Positions 11,334 to 22,839 of a DNA stretch of 64,000 bases are shown in pieces. The notes under the pieces are model-generated. The model was given only the letters and a program-made list of their open reading frames with translations. It did not search any database and was not told where the DNA came from. The first letter of the stretch is position 1, and every line of letters starts with the position of its first letter. The position numbers and the translations under genes are program-made. The DNA is from Ephemerocybe angulata (taxonomy: Eukaryota > Basidiomycota > Agaricomycetes > Agaricales > Psathyrellaceae). The DNA is taken from assembly GCA_013368325.1 (NCBI GenBank), contig JAACJK010000006.1:248001-312000 (forward strand), in the 5' to 3' direction.

Positions 11334-12094
11334 TTAAGCCGAGAATAGTAGATGTCGAGGTTCTTATAGGATGTCAGGGGGTTGAGTGAGGGAATTAGGG
11401 AGGCGTGGATGCTGTTGAACAGTAGAGAGATGGCTGAATCGTCCTCGATGAGGCTACTATGGCCCTGGAGGTCCCTATTGAGATCTGGTTCAGAATGCAC
11501 GCTATTCTGCAAATATGGAAAGTGAAGTATACCTGGTACAACCTGTTCCTTAGTTCGGATGGAGAGGGATTAAAGCCACCCAGTGCCTTTGGCGCGCGGC
11601 AAGTTCATGGCGGGATTAAGTAGACCCAAATAGCCCTAAATAGTATTAGGATCTTATCTTATCTTATCTAACTCTTAGCATACTGTTCTTGGTTTGAACG
11701 AAAGTCGAAAGGAAGTGTTAGAAGGGATGAAGATCGATGAAGCAACCAGAATTCATTGATGCATAGAATACAATGGGTGTATGGACGTAACGGTGTAATG
11801 CGGATGAGTCGTTGTCTACAATGATGCGAAGGATAATTTATCGAACAATGAGAAGCTTGAAGCTTGAGCATACGGAGCATAGTAATGAGAATAAGCAAAT
11901 GAAGAGAAAGAGAGGCAGCACGATGGAGAGTGTAAGTGAAGCAGAGCACGAGCAAGGAGGCAGAAACAATTGCGATGAATCAAGCTATTCAATCAGTCAC
12001 TTGTCAGGAGCGGGAACGGGGCAGGGGGGACGCATGTATCGTGTGTGGCTTCATGAGAAAAAATCCTTCGCTTGGAATCGATTCGTCCCACAAA
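11334..12094. other. Intergenic, promoter of 10719 gene
   Basis: AT-richer than its neighbours. It contains the GATA cluster at 11651-11671; no ORF is supported. Confidence 0.5.
11651..11671 (-). promoter_or_regulatory. Cluster of overlapping GATA sites
   Basis: On the minus strand the sequence reads as three consecutive AGATAA/GATAA units at 5-nt spacing. Fungal GATA factors (AreA/Nit2, WC and Sre types) bind HGATAR, and clustered sites are the functional configuration. It lies about 320 nt upstream of the 11333 start, on that gene's coding strand. Binding is inference. Confidence 0.35.
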
Positions 12095-15000
12095 TCAGAG
12101 TATCCGTTCTTTAACACCCACAGCCTTGATCCAGATCTCGCCAGGTCGACTAAGAAAAATCTTCGATCAGCCCAGAGCCCGCAAAAGCGCCGCACAGGCC
12201 AAGCAAACAACGTACCTTTTCTCTCTCAGAATCCTAAACACCTTCCTGATCTCACTCTGCGCCTTGAGTTGCGCAGGACTCATGGGGCGAGGGCGCGGCG
12301 GGAACGCGCGCGGGCCACAGCGGTCCTGCAGGTCCGCAAGTGCCTCGTTCGTCCCCTCCGTCTCCACCACGATCGTGCCATACCACCCCGCGTCGATGAA
12401 CAGGTTCTCCGTCTCGGGGATCGGAATGCGGGGTGTATGCGGCTGCTGCCCTGCGAACCGCCCATTCACACTTGGGCCGCGCTGCATGACGCGCGCTGGA
12501 GGGCGAATGACGAAGGACGACCGGTGCACCCATCGCACGACGTTGTGATAAGCTCCCTGAGGCCTACATAATGAAAGGAAGAAGCAATCGCGGTAGTTAG
12601 ATTTCGGATCACCCGTTGTGCATGCAATTTTGCGGGAGGTACTACTTACGTTTCGGTCTTGACCCGGTCCTGAAGCAGCTGTAGGTTCGCCGCTATCTCT
12701 TCGCCCCATGGGGAGATATCGACGTGCACCACAGGGTTGCTCGTCACGGCACCCGTTCGGATGACCCGATGGAAATAAGAAGGAGGGAAGGCCAGTGTAG
12801 GGATATACTTTGGAAGGTCGCCGATCGGGTTGAAGGTGTAATCGAGATCCTGCACAATTGTCAGAACCCCCATACCAAGCGCGAAGAAAAGAAGGGATGA
12901 ACTCACAATAAGGTACTTGCCGTCATACACCAGCCGCCCAACATTCCCCTCGTCCCCAACGGCGATATCCCAAACAACATCTCCCATCCTCATCAAATGG
13001 AGCACCCCCGCGCGCTTGCACTCCGCCTCGCACTCCAACACGCTCCTGTCCGAAAGCCAATCGCCCTCGGGCGAAGGTATGAACACGCGAAGGAGCGGAG
13101 CGCGTCGCAGGCGGAACAGCGGGGAGCGGAAGCCCAAGTTGGTCTGAGAAGAGTTGTTGAGCTGCATCCCATTTGCCGCGTGTCCATTTGAATGTGAATG
13201 AGAGAAGGTCGACATCGTGGGTGATGGTGCGCGACTGGTAGAACGAGACGCGGGCCTGGATGGTGGGACGAAGCCATTCACGAAGCCATTGGCGACACCG
13301 TTGCGGATAGAGGCAGAAGGGGGCGTCGATCCTGAGCGGGTGGCGGGGTTCGCACTCGACATGGCGGCCTCTTTCTCAGCTTGGGCACGTAACCGTAGCA
13401 CGACACGGGTATAGGCCCGTGTCGACGCGGTGAGCGATCGCACAGTGTGTTCCAAAGAAGGATCGCGAATATTCGGGTGTACGCTCAATGAGTGCACATA
13501 CATCTTGGCAACGCGAGCATATTCATGTGAGGGTGTCGAGACTCCTCTCATATAATCTGCGAGATCCTATCAAACGCAAATGCAAACGAGCACGAGAAAT
13601 GATGATAGTGAGCATGTTTGGACTAGGCCCGACAATTAAAGAAGGCGAAGATGAATCGAAAAACTCACCTGGAGGGATAAGCTCAGTGGTTCTCTGTCTT
13701 CCCAAGCCCACCGAGCATAACCGACGGTCTTCAGATACCGCTCCAGAACCTCTTCGCGAAGATGGGGAGATTGCACGAGGGTGACCCTAACCTCCCTGGT
13801 AACGCTCGAAAGGATGCACCAGTCGTAAAACGAAAGATAAGATAGCAAGTGGGTCAGCAATTGAGGATTTGAAACGAATCGGTTGAGCGGGAAGCTCGTT
13901 TCCTGAGCCTTCTCCAGATTGAGAGCTTCTAGTTCCTCGCCCACAATAGGCTCGATGCCCTGGTCTCCCGATGCCTCCAAAGTGGGCGACGCGATTCCCG
14001 CAGCAGCAGCAAGCTTCGCAAGCGCCTTCGCCTCCTTCTCCCTCGCCCGGCGCTCGCGTCTCTCCTTCCTTCTCGCCTCCTTCTCCTCCGGTGTCTCTTT
14101 CACCTTCTTCTTCGGCGCAGGAGTGACCTCCCCCGCTGCATCCCCAACCACGCTCGCACTGGCGGCGTCAGCAGACTTCTCTGCTGCAGGCTCCACCGCC
14201 GCCGCGAGAGGCGCAACGACGCTCAAATCGCCCTTGGACGCCTTGGTCTTGAGCTTTCGGATTGAGCCCTCCTTTGCTGCAGCGGCGGCGGCAACGGGCG
14301 AGAGAACAGCAGGAAGCGCCGATACCATAGGGACGGGATCTGCGCCTCCAGCGCCACCTGGACCGAGGGGGCTTAGCATCTTCACGCCCTCGACCTTCGC
14401 AAACGGGTCGTCATCCAACGGGATCCCGGCGTTGCTCCTCGTCTCCTCGTCGACCTGCATCGGCGGCTCGTATTCATGGGGCGGTGGGGTTGGAGGCACT
14501 TTCGCGAGGGTGCGGTGCCCGTGGTTACTGGAGTGTAAACTCTCCACGGAGATGATGGAGGTCGTGGACCCGTTGGAAAGCAGCATGGACATATCTGTAG
14601 GTGGGTGCCGTGCCTTGCTGAGTTTCCTCCCACCACTCCCGCTCCGCGGTGGCGTGTGCGGGGGAGTGGATACCTGGTGGGACATCGACTGGCGATGAAC
14701 GGACTTCGAGGGGGATGAGGAGGGGCGCGTAGATGGAGCAGTCGGGAGCGGGCGGGAGGCGTTCATGCGTGGCGTGCGCATGGTGTCTGGGCCGGATGGT
14801 TCATGTAACGCGGTATGGAAGGAAGATGGAGAGGAAGGAGATGCTTCTTGCTGGTACATCGCGGAGTTATGAGGGAACGAGGTCTGCATCGGTGGAGATA
14901 GAGGCACCTGGGGTTGGTGATAGCCATTGCTGGATGAGAGGGACATCGAAGGTGGCGGAGAAGGTAGAGATGCTGCGTGATCGTGTTGCGGCGCTTGTGG

Positions 15001-16808
15001 ATAGCTTGGTCCGTTGCGGTTAGAGAACGCTTGGGCCTGCTGCTGGCGATGCTCCATGTCGGCATTTTGTTCAGGCACCGCGTCATCAGCGGCGGCCATA
15101 GCAGCAAATATACGTGGGCCTCTGGGCATGACCGGAGGACTTGGTCCCTGGCTCGGGGCGGGTAAGACATTACGGGTGGGAGTCGGCCTCGGAAAGTTGT
15201 CTAGGACATATGGAGAAGACTGAATAACCGGCGGTGATGCTCCTGGAGGAGGGGGAGGCGACGGTGTAGAATAGCCGACCCTTCGCGTCGAAGATTTGGG
15301 TTTCGCGTCAGTTGGTTTCTGAGGTGCCTGGACAAATGAAGGGTCTGTGAAGGCCCGGGATGGCAAAGGTGCGATCGAAGAATGGTAGAGAGAATTAGCC
15401 AAGACGCTGTTGCTATTCCCCATGCCTGATGATGAGGGTGCTGGGGGAGGTTGAGTGGATTGAAGATGGGCAGGTATCGGATTCCCGACGGCCTTCAAAT
15501 GTTGGGGGGTACTGGAGGAAGAAGCCTTCTTTTCTGCAGTGGTCTATAAGGGCTGATAGTCAGAGATCCATCGCAATACCATTGAAAAGTACAGGTATGG
15601 TGATGTCATGCAGAGATAGGCGAATGCTCACCGATCGGCCACCAGAAGAAGGAGGTTTGACTGCAGCTGCTACTCGGCCAGAATCTGGGGGGCTTGAGCT
15701 AAGAGCACCGACCTGCTGATGGAATGAAGGAAAGGGATATTAGCCATCGTCTCAATTCAGGTAAGCGCCAGAGGGAAGTCGCAGTAGCGGGTCCTGCGAA
15801 CTAGCGACCATCGAGCAAAAGATCAAAGTTGGAATCTCGTCGATGGTATAGTTAGCTCGCATCGGAATCCATACCCGGCGAGCTAATCACGGCTAGAATA
15901 TGGTGGCCAAGAGATTTTCACGGGCGAAGCCAATCTAAGCTCGCTGAGAAGGGCGGGAGGACCATGCCACCTGCCCATGTGGATAGGGTAGATAGACTCA
16001 CCTGGTATAGAGCAAACTCAGGAGGTATGTCGAAGCCGTTCACCGACAGACGGTCTTGAGCGCTTCCGGCATTGGCTCCGAATCCACCTGCATTGCCCAC
16101 TGCCCGGTAGATGGAAGCACGAGGGGTCGTCGCCTGCGGCGTCAAATCACCGAACTCGTCATCGAGGAGGTTCGTGTGGTAAGCTGGTGAGCGTCTTCCT
16201 GAGGCTTGCGGCGTCGGCTGAAAGTTTGTTTGCAGCGACAGATTACGTCCGTTAGTAGGCGCTGGGCGAGGCTGTTGGTGAGCTTGTTCGCCGGGAACAG
16301 GTAGTGGTTTGTCAAAAGACGTCCGAGACCGCAGAGGCTGTTTAAGTTGCGTAACAGGAGGAGGTCCACGAGCTACAAAACGACGACTTGGTTCCGTAGG
16401 CGAGGTCGGCAACATTGGTGAGGCGGGTGCAGGGAGTGGCTTCTCCAGGGATAGTCGGCTGATAGACGGTCGCTCTTCGGTGTAGAACGATGACGGCGGA
16501 AGTCGTTGGCTCGTGGTCGCCGTCTGGCTTCTCCCGCTTGCAATGCTCACCGAACTCGCCCCATTTCCCCCGCGATACGATGATCCCTTCGTGCTCTCCC
16601 TCCGCGCATGGTTGGACATGTTCATCGGAGAAGACACTGCCCTCGTTCCACCAGACTGTTCTCCATTGCTGAGGTTGGACGACGACGACGCAAAGCGGGC
16701 GAAGAGGGGGGTTGCGACTGGCGGAGGCGGGGGTGCTGGGGCGGATATGGAGGCCGGCTGCTTGGCGACGTCGGACTGCTTGGTCTTTCTGCGAAGGAAA
16801 CCAGCCAT
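12095..16808 (-). CDS. Large F-box-like / intrinsically disordered protein (1,342 aa)
   Basis: Exons 16808-16002, 15715-15632, 15543-13669, 13566-12907, 12849-12650, 12563-12216 and 12149-12095. All phases join and the last exon ends GVKERIL. The start MAGFLRRKTKQSDV is basic. Residues 1 to about 770 are Pro/Ser-rich and disordered. About 775-815 is a Lys/Glu/Arg-rich helix (EARRKERRERRAREKEAKAL). About 855-895 carries LLTHLLSYLSFYDWCILSSV, an F-box-like motif. A globular region follows (PLLRVFIPSPEGDWLSDRSV, GDVVWDIAVGDEGNVGRLVY, FNPIGDLPKYIPTLAFPPSY, WVHRSSFVIRPP, AGWYGTIVVETEGT). I believe it is a conserved basidiomycete protein, but I cannot name a characterised orthologue. If the F-box-like motif is real, a role as an SCF adaptor is possible (inference). 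Confidence 0.8.
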
Positions 16809-18195
16809 CGCGAGTGCATTCGAGTCGTCTAGAGGCCACGGTCAGCGATTCGAGCTCGTTGTAGGAACATGAGGATCGTTACCACAACGTTTTCGAAATT
16901 CCAACGAAACCTGGCGACGTCGGATCGGTGTTTGTTGCTACGCTTTTAACCAAGATGTGCCTGACTTGGCGAATTGGAGCGGTGCACCTTTGCACCAGCA
17001 AACTTGAAGTCAGTCGTGCTCGTCGTCGTGCGTCGCGTCGAGACTCGAGGGCAAGAGCAGGCCGCAGATTGATCGCTTCACTCTTGTTTTCAACCCTCAT
17101 GTGCTCAGCGACCAAGTTACGGAATAACATGACGCCGCCTTCTGGCAACGAGGCTTAGGCCGACAGCGAGCTCGGCATAATCGAAATGGACACAATTCTC
17201 AAGACATCCGGAACGTAGCCTGGCAACTGGTGCGGGCCCTGCCACCCTCCAGTCCTCGACAGCGAACCCAGAACCCAGGTCCCCGGGGAACGAATTAGTC
17301 GTCGCAGGAGGGACGCCATGCAGCCATGCTGTGCTTCGCAAGATCGACGTTCTCGAGAGCATATACCGGGGCCAATAGGTCACTTCATTCAAGCTGCAGT
17401 CTCTGGTACGACCCTCTCCCTCCCTCTCCTGGTCTTACCTACCAGGCCCTGGAACGACAGCTTTTAACCAGTTGAGCATCCTGGGGGCCACACAACACCT
17501 ACTGGAGGATTACACTGCAAGACGAGCCTTCAATCTACATCTTTCGAAGTAGATCTCGAGAGCAGGCTTCTCCTGGTTCTCTCAGGGCTCCTAGTCCGTC
17601 CGATCCCATATGGCATTTCACCATGCATGGCTCGGTCGTGCCTGTCCAATTTTTCCGGCTAACTTGAATGATCTAGATCTCTCGATTGGAATGTCGAAAG
17701 TAACCCCGAGGAATCCAATCTACATTGCCATAAGTTGCCACCGTCCCCACTTGTGCTTCTAGCCTTCTGTTGCCGCCCACGTAAATGAGTCCAAGCAATC
17801 AATCGAAGGGTGATGCGCCGTGCGTTGTTTTCCTCCTCCCGCAGCTTTCACTGTACCTCTAGCTAACAGACTCGCTTGTGTTCAGAACTTAGCGCCCACC
17901 GCCCACCCCTCCAAGGAAAGATCGCACGTCAAGATCCTGTTGAACGACTGCTGTAACGACATACAATGATACTGTCATCGAGCGAGCAGGAAGGATCAGC
18001 GCAGTACCATGTCTATCATCAAGTGGTGACTGGGCAACAGCAGCCAACAGCTAGTGTACTAATCAAAAATCTATCACGAAAAGATCTAGTATGCGTCCTC
18101 GGCATCTCCGCGCTCCAGACTTGGCTGAGACCAGCAAAGATCTACGGCCACCACCTTCCATGACCGGTCAAGGTGTTTACTAGCAGGTCGAAAAG
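16809..18195. other. Intergenic, no supported gene
   Basis: About 1.4 kb upstream of the large F-box-like gene. Short frames on both strands show no family pattern. It presumably holds the promoter of the 16808 gene; otherwise I see nothing. Confidence 0.5.
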
Positions 18196-19010
18196 TCATC
18201 GGGCGTTGCACCGAGGATTGAAATATGAGAAGGTAGTTGGATTCAGCGCTGAAGCTCCTAGTAATCCAGCTGAGGCTGCTACTTGAATACATTTGAAAGA
18301 CTTCGGCCTCTGGCCAGTTCGAGGGGCGATGATATCATGCCCGCGCCTATTTGAGATCATCGGCCGAGAGCCAGCCGAATTGAAAGACAGGGGCACATTG
18401 CCCTTGCGAGCCTTCGTCCAACCTCCGTCGCTCACTTCCTCAGAGTCTCTTTCATCACTCCAGTCCCCTTCTGGCTCCCCAACTCCACCTTGGTCGTCGT
18501 CGCTGCTGTCCCCGTTCCCATCTGCGTCGGATTCTTCATAGTCCGTCGGCTCATATGAGACCGGCCTCACAGACATACCCACCGCCTCAAGGAAAGGGAG
18601 GTTGCACCTCCCATCCTCGACCGTAAGGAACCGGAAGAGCGCCTCAACGATTCCCCAATTCTGAAGAACAGTTCTCGAAGGCCCGGCAGCGTTTTGAGGA
18701 TAAACCGCAAGTCTATCCCATTGACCGCTGTATCGCTCATCAGCGTAAGGTGCGTTAGGTTTCGAAGGTCCTGGTGGTTGAAATCCCAGACCACGATGGA
18801 TTTGTAGTGGGTGATGATTTGGAGTTTTGTGAGGGATGGTATAGAGATGTCGCCCAAGGGTTCGACGAATGGGGAGCCGTCCAGGAACGCAAGCTCGGTG
18901 AGGTGAGGGAAAACTGCGGTCTCGGGCTGCGAGTATTCGTGGCCGCCTTCGCTAATATACCCCAAAAGCTTGAAGCAGCCGCAGAAGCAGCCGCGCTGAA
19001 GCGAAACGCA
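18196..19010 (-). pseudogene. Relic of an LRR/F-box-type gene
   Basis: The minus-strand frame has FPHLTELAFLDGSPFVEPLG, IPSLTKLQIITHYKSIVVWD, LRNLTHLTLMSD and LRFILKTLPGLRELFFRIG. This is the leucine-rich-repeat part of an agaric F-box protein. After RELFFRIG the sense is kept only by changing frame (IVEALFRFLTVEDGRCNLPF, then LEAVGMSVRP), which indicates a frameshift near 18655. The tail is an acidic region (YEESDADGNGDSSDDDQGG). There is no F-box start: upstream sequence runs directly into the dispersed repeat at about 19.06 kb. I read it as a truncated, frameshifted copy. Confidence 0.55.
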
Positions 19011-19059
19011 GAGTTTAAAAATCGCCTTCCACTGGTCGTTCTAAAAACAAGGTCAGTCG

Positions 19060-19195
19060 TCTCCTTTTCCCGAAGTGGGTGGGAGTCGGGGCCCGCGACC
19101 GGCTCCTTCCTCGTGCCCCCTTGCCGCGGGACTTTGGGCTTACGCTTCTTCGGAAGTAACCAAGAGCACGTTCAAAAATTCTCTTTCTTTCTCTA
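19060..19195. repeat. Dispersed repeat, copy 1
   Basis: About 130 nt containing GAAGTGGGTGGGAG, TTCCTCGTGCCCCCTTGCCG and AAGTAACCAAGAGCACGTTC. A near-identical direct copy lies at 19621-19750. Between them (19210-19340) a shorter unit containing GTCTCACCCTCCTCGC and CCCTCTAACCCG also occurs twice. Type unknown; it has no terminal features of a transposon that I can see. Confidence 0.7.
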
Positions 19196-19620
19196 AATTT
19201 TGATGAAGTTCGTCTCACCCTCCTCGCGTCAACTCCCTCTAACCCGTTTCCCAGACACGAAGAACCCCAAATATACGCAAATGTCACAATATTTCATAAA
19301 GTACGTCTCACCCTCCTCGCACAACCCCCTCTAACCCGCGCCCAGCTACAACCATGCCCCCCAAGCGGCCTCAAGCCCAATCAAACAGCCGAAGGACCCA
19401 TTCAAACCAAACTCAAACTGGCCGCACCCAACCCCCACACATCCGCGCCCTCACTGCAGTCTCCCAAGGCTGCACACTGGGGGCGCACAAGTCCCGCGAC
19501 GCCGCGTCCCACTCGCTAGTCGTCGCATCTACCTAACGGTTCTGCGGCGATGAGTGCGCGCATTAAAGCCCCTCGGGCCGAGTACGACTCCAAAGGGTTC
19601 GAGGGTCGTACTCGGGGTGT

Positions 19621-19750
19621 GTCTTTCTCTTTCTCCCGAAGTGGGTGGGAGCCGGGGCCCGCGATCGGCTCCTTCCTCGTGCCCCCTTGCCGCGGGACTT
19701 TGGGCTTACGCTTCCTCGGAAGTAACCAAGAGCACGTTCAAAAAGTCTCC
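19621..19750. repeat. Dispersed repeat, copy 2
   Basis: Direct copy of the unit at 19060-19195 with a few substitutions. Open frames on both strands in each copy differ only at those substitutions and have no recognisable product. Confidence 0.7.
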
Positions 19751-20117
19751 TTTCCTTCTCTTTCCTCGGCAGTTCTTCGTTTTCTTCTTCTCTCTCGTGT
19801 TGAATCGCATACACGGACTTGCACGGTTGTCGTATTTAGCTCAATGCTGCGAGATATGGGGGGATCTCAAGGGGGTCTTCAAATTCTATATTGGAGATTC
19901 ACCCGTTTCTCGCAGCTTAAGGCTCGCAGCTTAAGGGGATCGTGTCACGATCGAAGCTCCCTCCACGACTAGATTAGTGCTTCCCTAACACCATGTAAAT
20001 CTGCAAGTTCTCCTTGCGACGAGCACTTCATCTCTTTGTATATCACCGAATGCCTCTAATGCGATTGACCGTGATCAAAAGATGGTTTGAACGAAGCTTT
20101 GAATGGCTGCGCAATTA
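19751..20117. other. Intergenic
   Basis: Lies between the repeat and the duplicated transporter segment. It contains a local 14-nt direct repeat (CTCGCAGCTTAAGG-like, about 19911-19936) and no gene. Confidence 0.4.
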
Positions 20118-22839
20118 TAGGGTATAGAATAATGATACAGAATCGTCGCAGGGGTCATCACAATATACAGCGTCTAAATACCATCTATCTATGTCGTAGC
20201 ACTCGAGCTAGCCTCCAACAGAGCACAAAGGCAATCATCGCCGTTATACCTCCAAACCTAGGGGATCCCGGATACCAATCAGCACAAACTTCGAAATGCC
20301 AAGCTAACCCGAACGCACCTGAAGATATAGACTATCGAACTCGACTGCGTGCCTCCCAACGGTTCCCGTTCGGTGAGGTCATCCAACAGCTGGTGTCGCC
20401 GAAGCAATGCCTCGGTCGCGTTCTTAATTGGATCGGTGGATAGCGTCCCGTTGACTGCAGGCCGATGCGGGACGACGCTCTTCTGCGGGTCGAAGATAGC
20501 GAAGACTATGGAGGACAGGCCTGTCACGAGGAACTGCGGGATGACTATGAAGACATTATGAATGCCCTTGAATCGACATCAGCATACGGAAATAGAAAGG
20601 GGATATGTGCTCACGAGGATGATCCCAGCCTTTGAGCTAAGGCTCCCCTGCCCCCTCCCTGAGTCATCATCATCATCAACCTCTGCAGTCCTCCGCCCCG
20701 AGCGATGACCGTCCACAAACTCATAGTCGTCGTCCGAGTTACTGTGGACATTAACGCTGCTCACACGCGCGTGGGCATTGCCGCCCAAGAACGCAGAACG
20801 GGCTGCTGATTTCGCAGTCGAGCCACCCCCTTCTTCGCCATGTTCGTCGTCCTCCGAGTCCGACTCGGGATGGAGGAATCGTTCGCTTTCGCCTGTGCGC
20901 TCTGCACGGGGTGTGCGCGTGTCCTCGAGGCGGATGGAGGCGCCGTCGTCGAGCGTTGCCGGGCCGGGTTCAGTCAGGATGGCTTCGGCCAACTGCAGTC
21001 TCGCGTCAGTCTGAGATTGAAAGGAAGGGATAACCACACGTACGAGGGAGAAGGGGGCCCATTGCGTGATGGCCCAAGAGAAACCGGTCACCGTAATGAG
21101 CACGGTTGCGCCCCACACAGTATGAGTGAAGCTAAAGTGAACGTCAGAATCATACTTGGGGCAACGCAATGGAACTCACAAAGTTGCCAACATACACCCC
21201 GCAAAGATGAGATGGCTCGCCGCCCAGAGGGTAGCCAGATGCACCTGCAGCCGTTTTGGGACCTGTGTGAACCGTTTCCACCAGGGGTTGTCGAGTTCCC
21301 GGCCATCCATTTGAAGGGCTTTGGCTTCAGGTACGAATGCGGGGAGAAGGACGTTGGCGAGCAATGCGAGGACCGAGGACAAGAAGAGGGCCCGAGAGCC
21401 GAGTCGCGTTGCTTCGGCGTCGAGGAGGGTGCGGGCTTCGTCGGTTTCTGGGATGGGGCTTGTTTGCTTGTGGAGGTCACCGACGTAAAGTGTTGAGTAG
21501 AAGAGGACGGGGAACCAGGCGATCCAGGCGCTTGAAGTAGGCTGAGTTGGGCTGTTTATATAACGAGAGACGGACGTACAAGAACTGAACGAGACACTAT
21601 GGAGAGAGTGAGTTGGTACAGGGAATAAATTGAGTGAGACGTACGATTTGGCGGATGACCCAGGGAAGGGTCAACATGTTTGACCAGATCTCCTTCAATT
21701 CTTGTACGAATGCGCTGGCCTTGGACTTCTTCCTGAGAGGACTGTCATGAGATCGAACGGCAACCAACCTCAGGAGCGTAACGAACCTTGCAGGGTCTAC
21801 TTCCACTTTCAGCAACACCCGCTCCTTGACGAGGAACGCCATCGCAAGATGCCCTGCAAGGAGCAAGAACGACACAACTACAGACAGCACCTCAAGCTGA
21901 GTCTTCCCAAATATCGGAAAGACGCGAGTAAGGTCAACGTTGCCACTACAGTCTGCGTTAGTTACAGCCTGGCTGCAAGCCGTATCACGCACACGAAGAA
22001 CCCAACGACGCTTCCGACTCCCAGCATACGAGCTGCCCATGCGTTTCCGGAGGCCTGGTCTACTGGTGGGAGGGTGTCTACGAGCAGTGCTCGGTCCACG
22101 GCTTGCACTGTAAGTGGAGCTGGGGTTATGGTATGTTCGCACAGCAGGAGAGTCGGGATTACCTGCGTTGATGGAGAAGTCAATGAGGTAGATGGCGAGA
22201 ATGGCGAGCCATATTGTTAACACATCGTTCTAGTTGGGTGTTAGGTATCGCCGTGCTGCGGAGAAGTGGGGCGTACGGCATGAGAGCCGAAACTCGTGAA
22301 TATCGCGGCGACTGGGCGGGTGAAGCCGAGTAGGAGCATAGCGAGCATGCACAGGACGGTGCCCAGGAGCATGTAGGGTCTTCTTCTGCCGAATCTCGAG
22401 ATCGGCGAGAATACCTGGAAGACATTTAGTTTATGGAGATAGTCCAAACGCGAGCGTACTGACATACCAATTAATGGTTGCATGATGAGACCAGAAAGTG
22501 GTCCTGCCACGAACACGATGGCCATGCTCGATTTACTGAGCCCAAGAGATAGCAAGTACGGGGATGCTGCGATCCAATTTAACATTGAAGCAGGTAGAAG
22601 CGAAGGCGACATACCGTAGGACATCTCTACACTCCAGAATACCTGCACACCCAACAGCCCGACCGTGATCGTCGGGAGGTTCGCCCATCGTGGTCCGACA
22701 ATCCTTGCGACGCGTTGAATTTGCGGGATGGACTGCCTCTTCCTGGGCCAGAGGACGTGCAGCGAAGCGCGTCATAATGGCGGACGAATGCGCTTCAGTT
22801 CGCGTGGCATCTACTTACGATATTCCCACAGCCGCACTC
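20118..22839. repeat. Segmental duplication, copy 1
   Basis: Direct copy of 28870-31600. Similarity starts at AGGGTATAGAATAATGATAC and ends about 30 nt upstream of the transporter ATG, just past CTACTTACGATATTCCCACA. Flanks on both sides are unrelated, so the duplicated block is a little over 2.7 kb and does not include an upstream promoter. Confidence 0.8.
20185..22810 (-). pseudogene. Decayed copy of sucrose-transporter-type MFS gene
   Basis: Nearly the same sequence as the intact gene at 28923-31570 over all 13 exons and their introns. Two lesions stand out in comparison. In the first exon a 10-nt loss after the codons for MPRELKR brings an in-frame TGA; two later 1-nt losses restore frame, so the N-terminus before the first membrane helix is destroyed. 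In exon 3 (around 22398) 8 nt are missing between the codons for ILAD and SRFGRRRPY, which shifts frame after normal splicing. Only retention of the preceding intron would keep the frame. Downstream exons still encode intact blocks such as ALFLSSVLALLANVLLP. Best read as a pseudogene. A shortened or alternatively spliced product cannot be excluded. Confidence 0.75.

Noticed and set aside
13919..14698. 259-codon plus-strand Ser/Ala/Gly-rich frame
   Set aside because: Antisense of the Pro/Ala/Lys-rich exon of the large F-box-like gene, with no family pattern.
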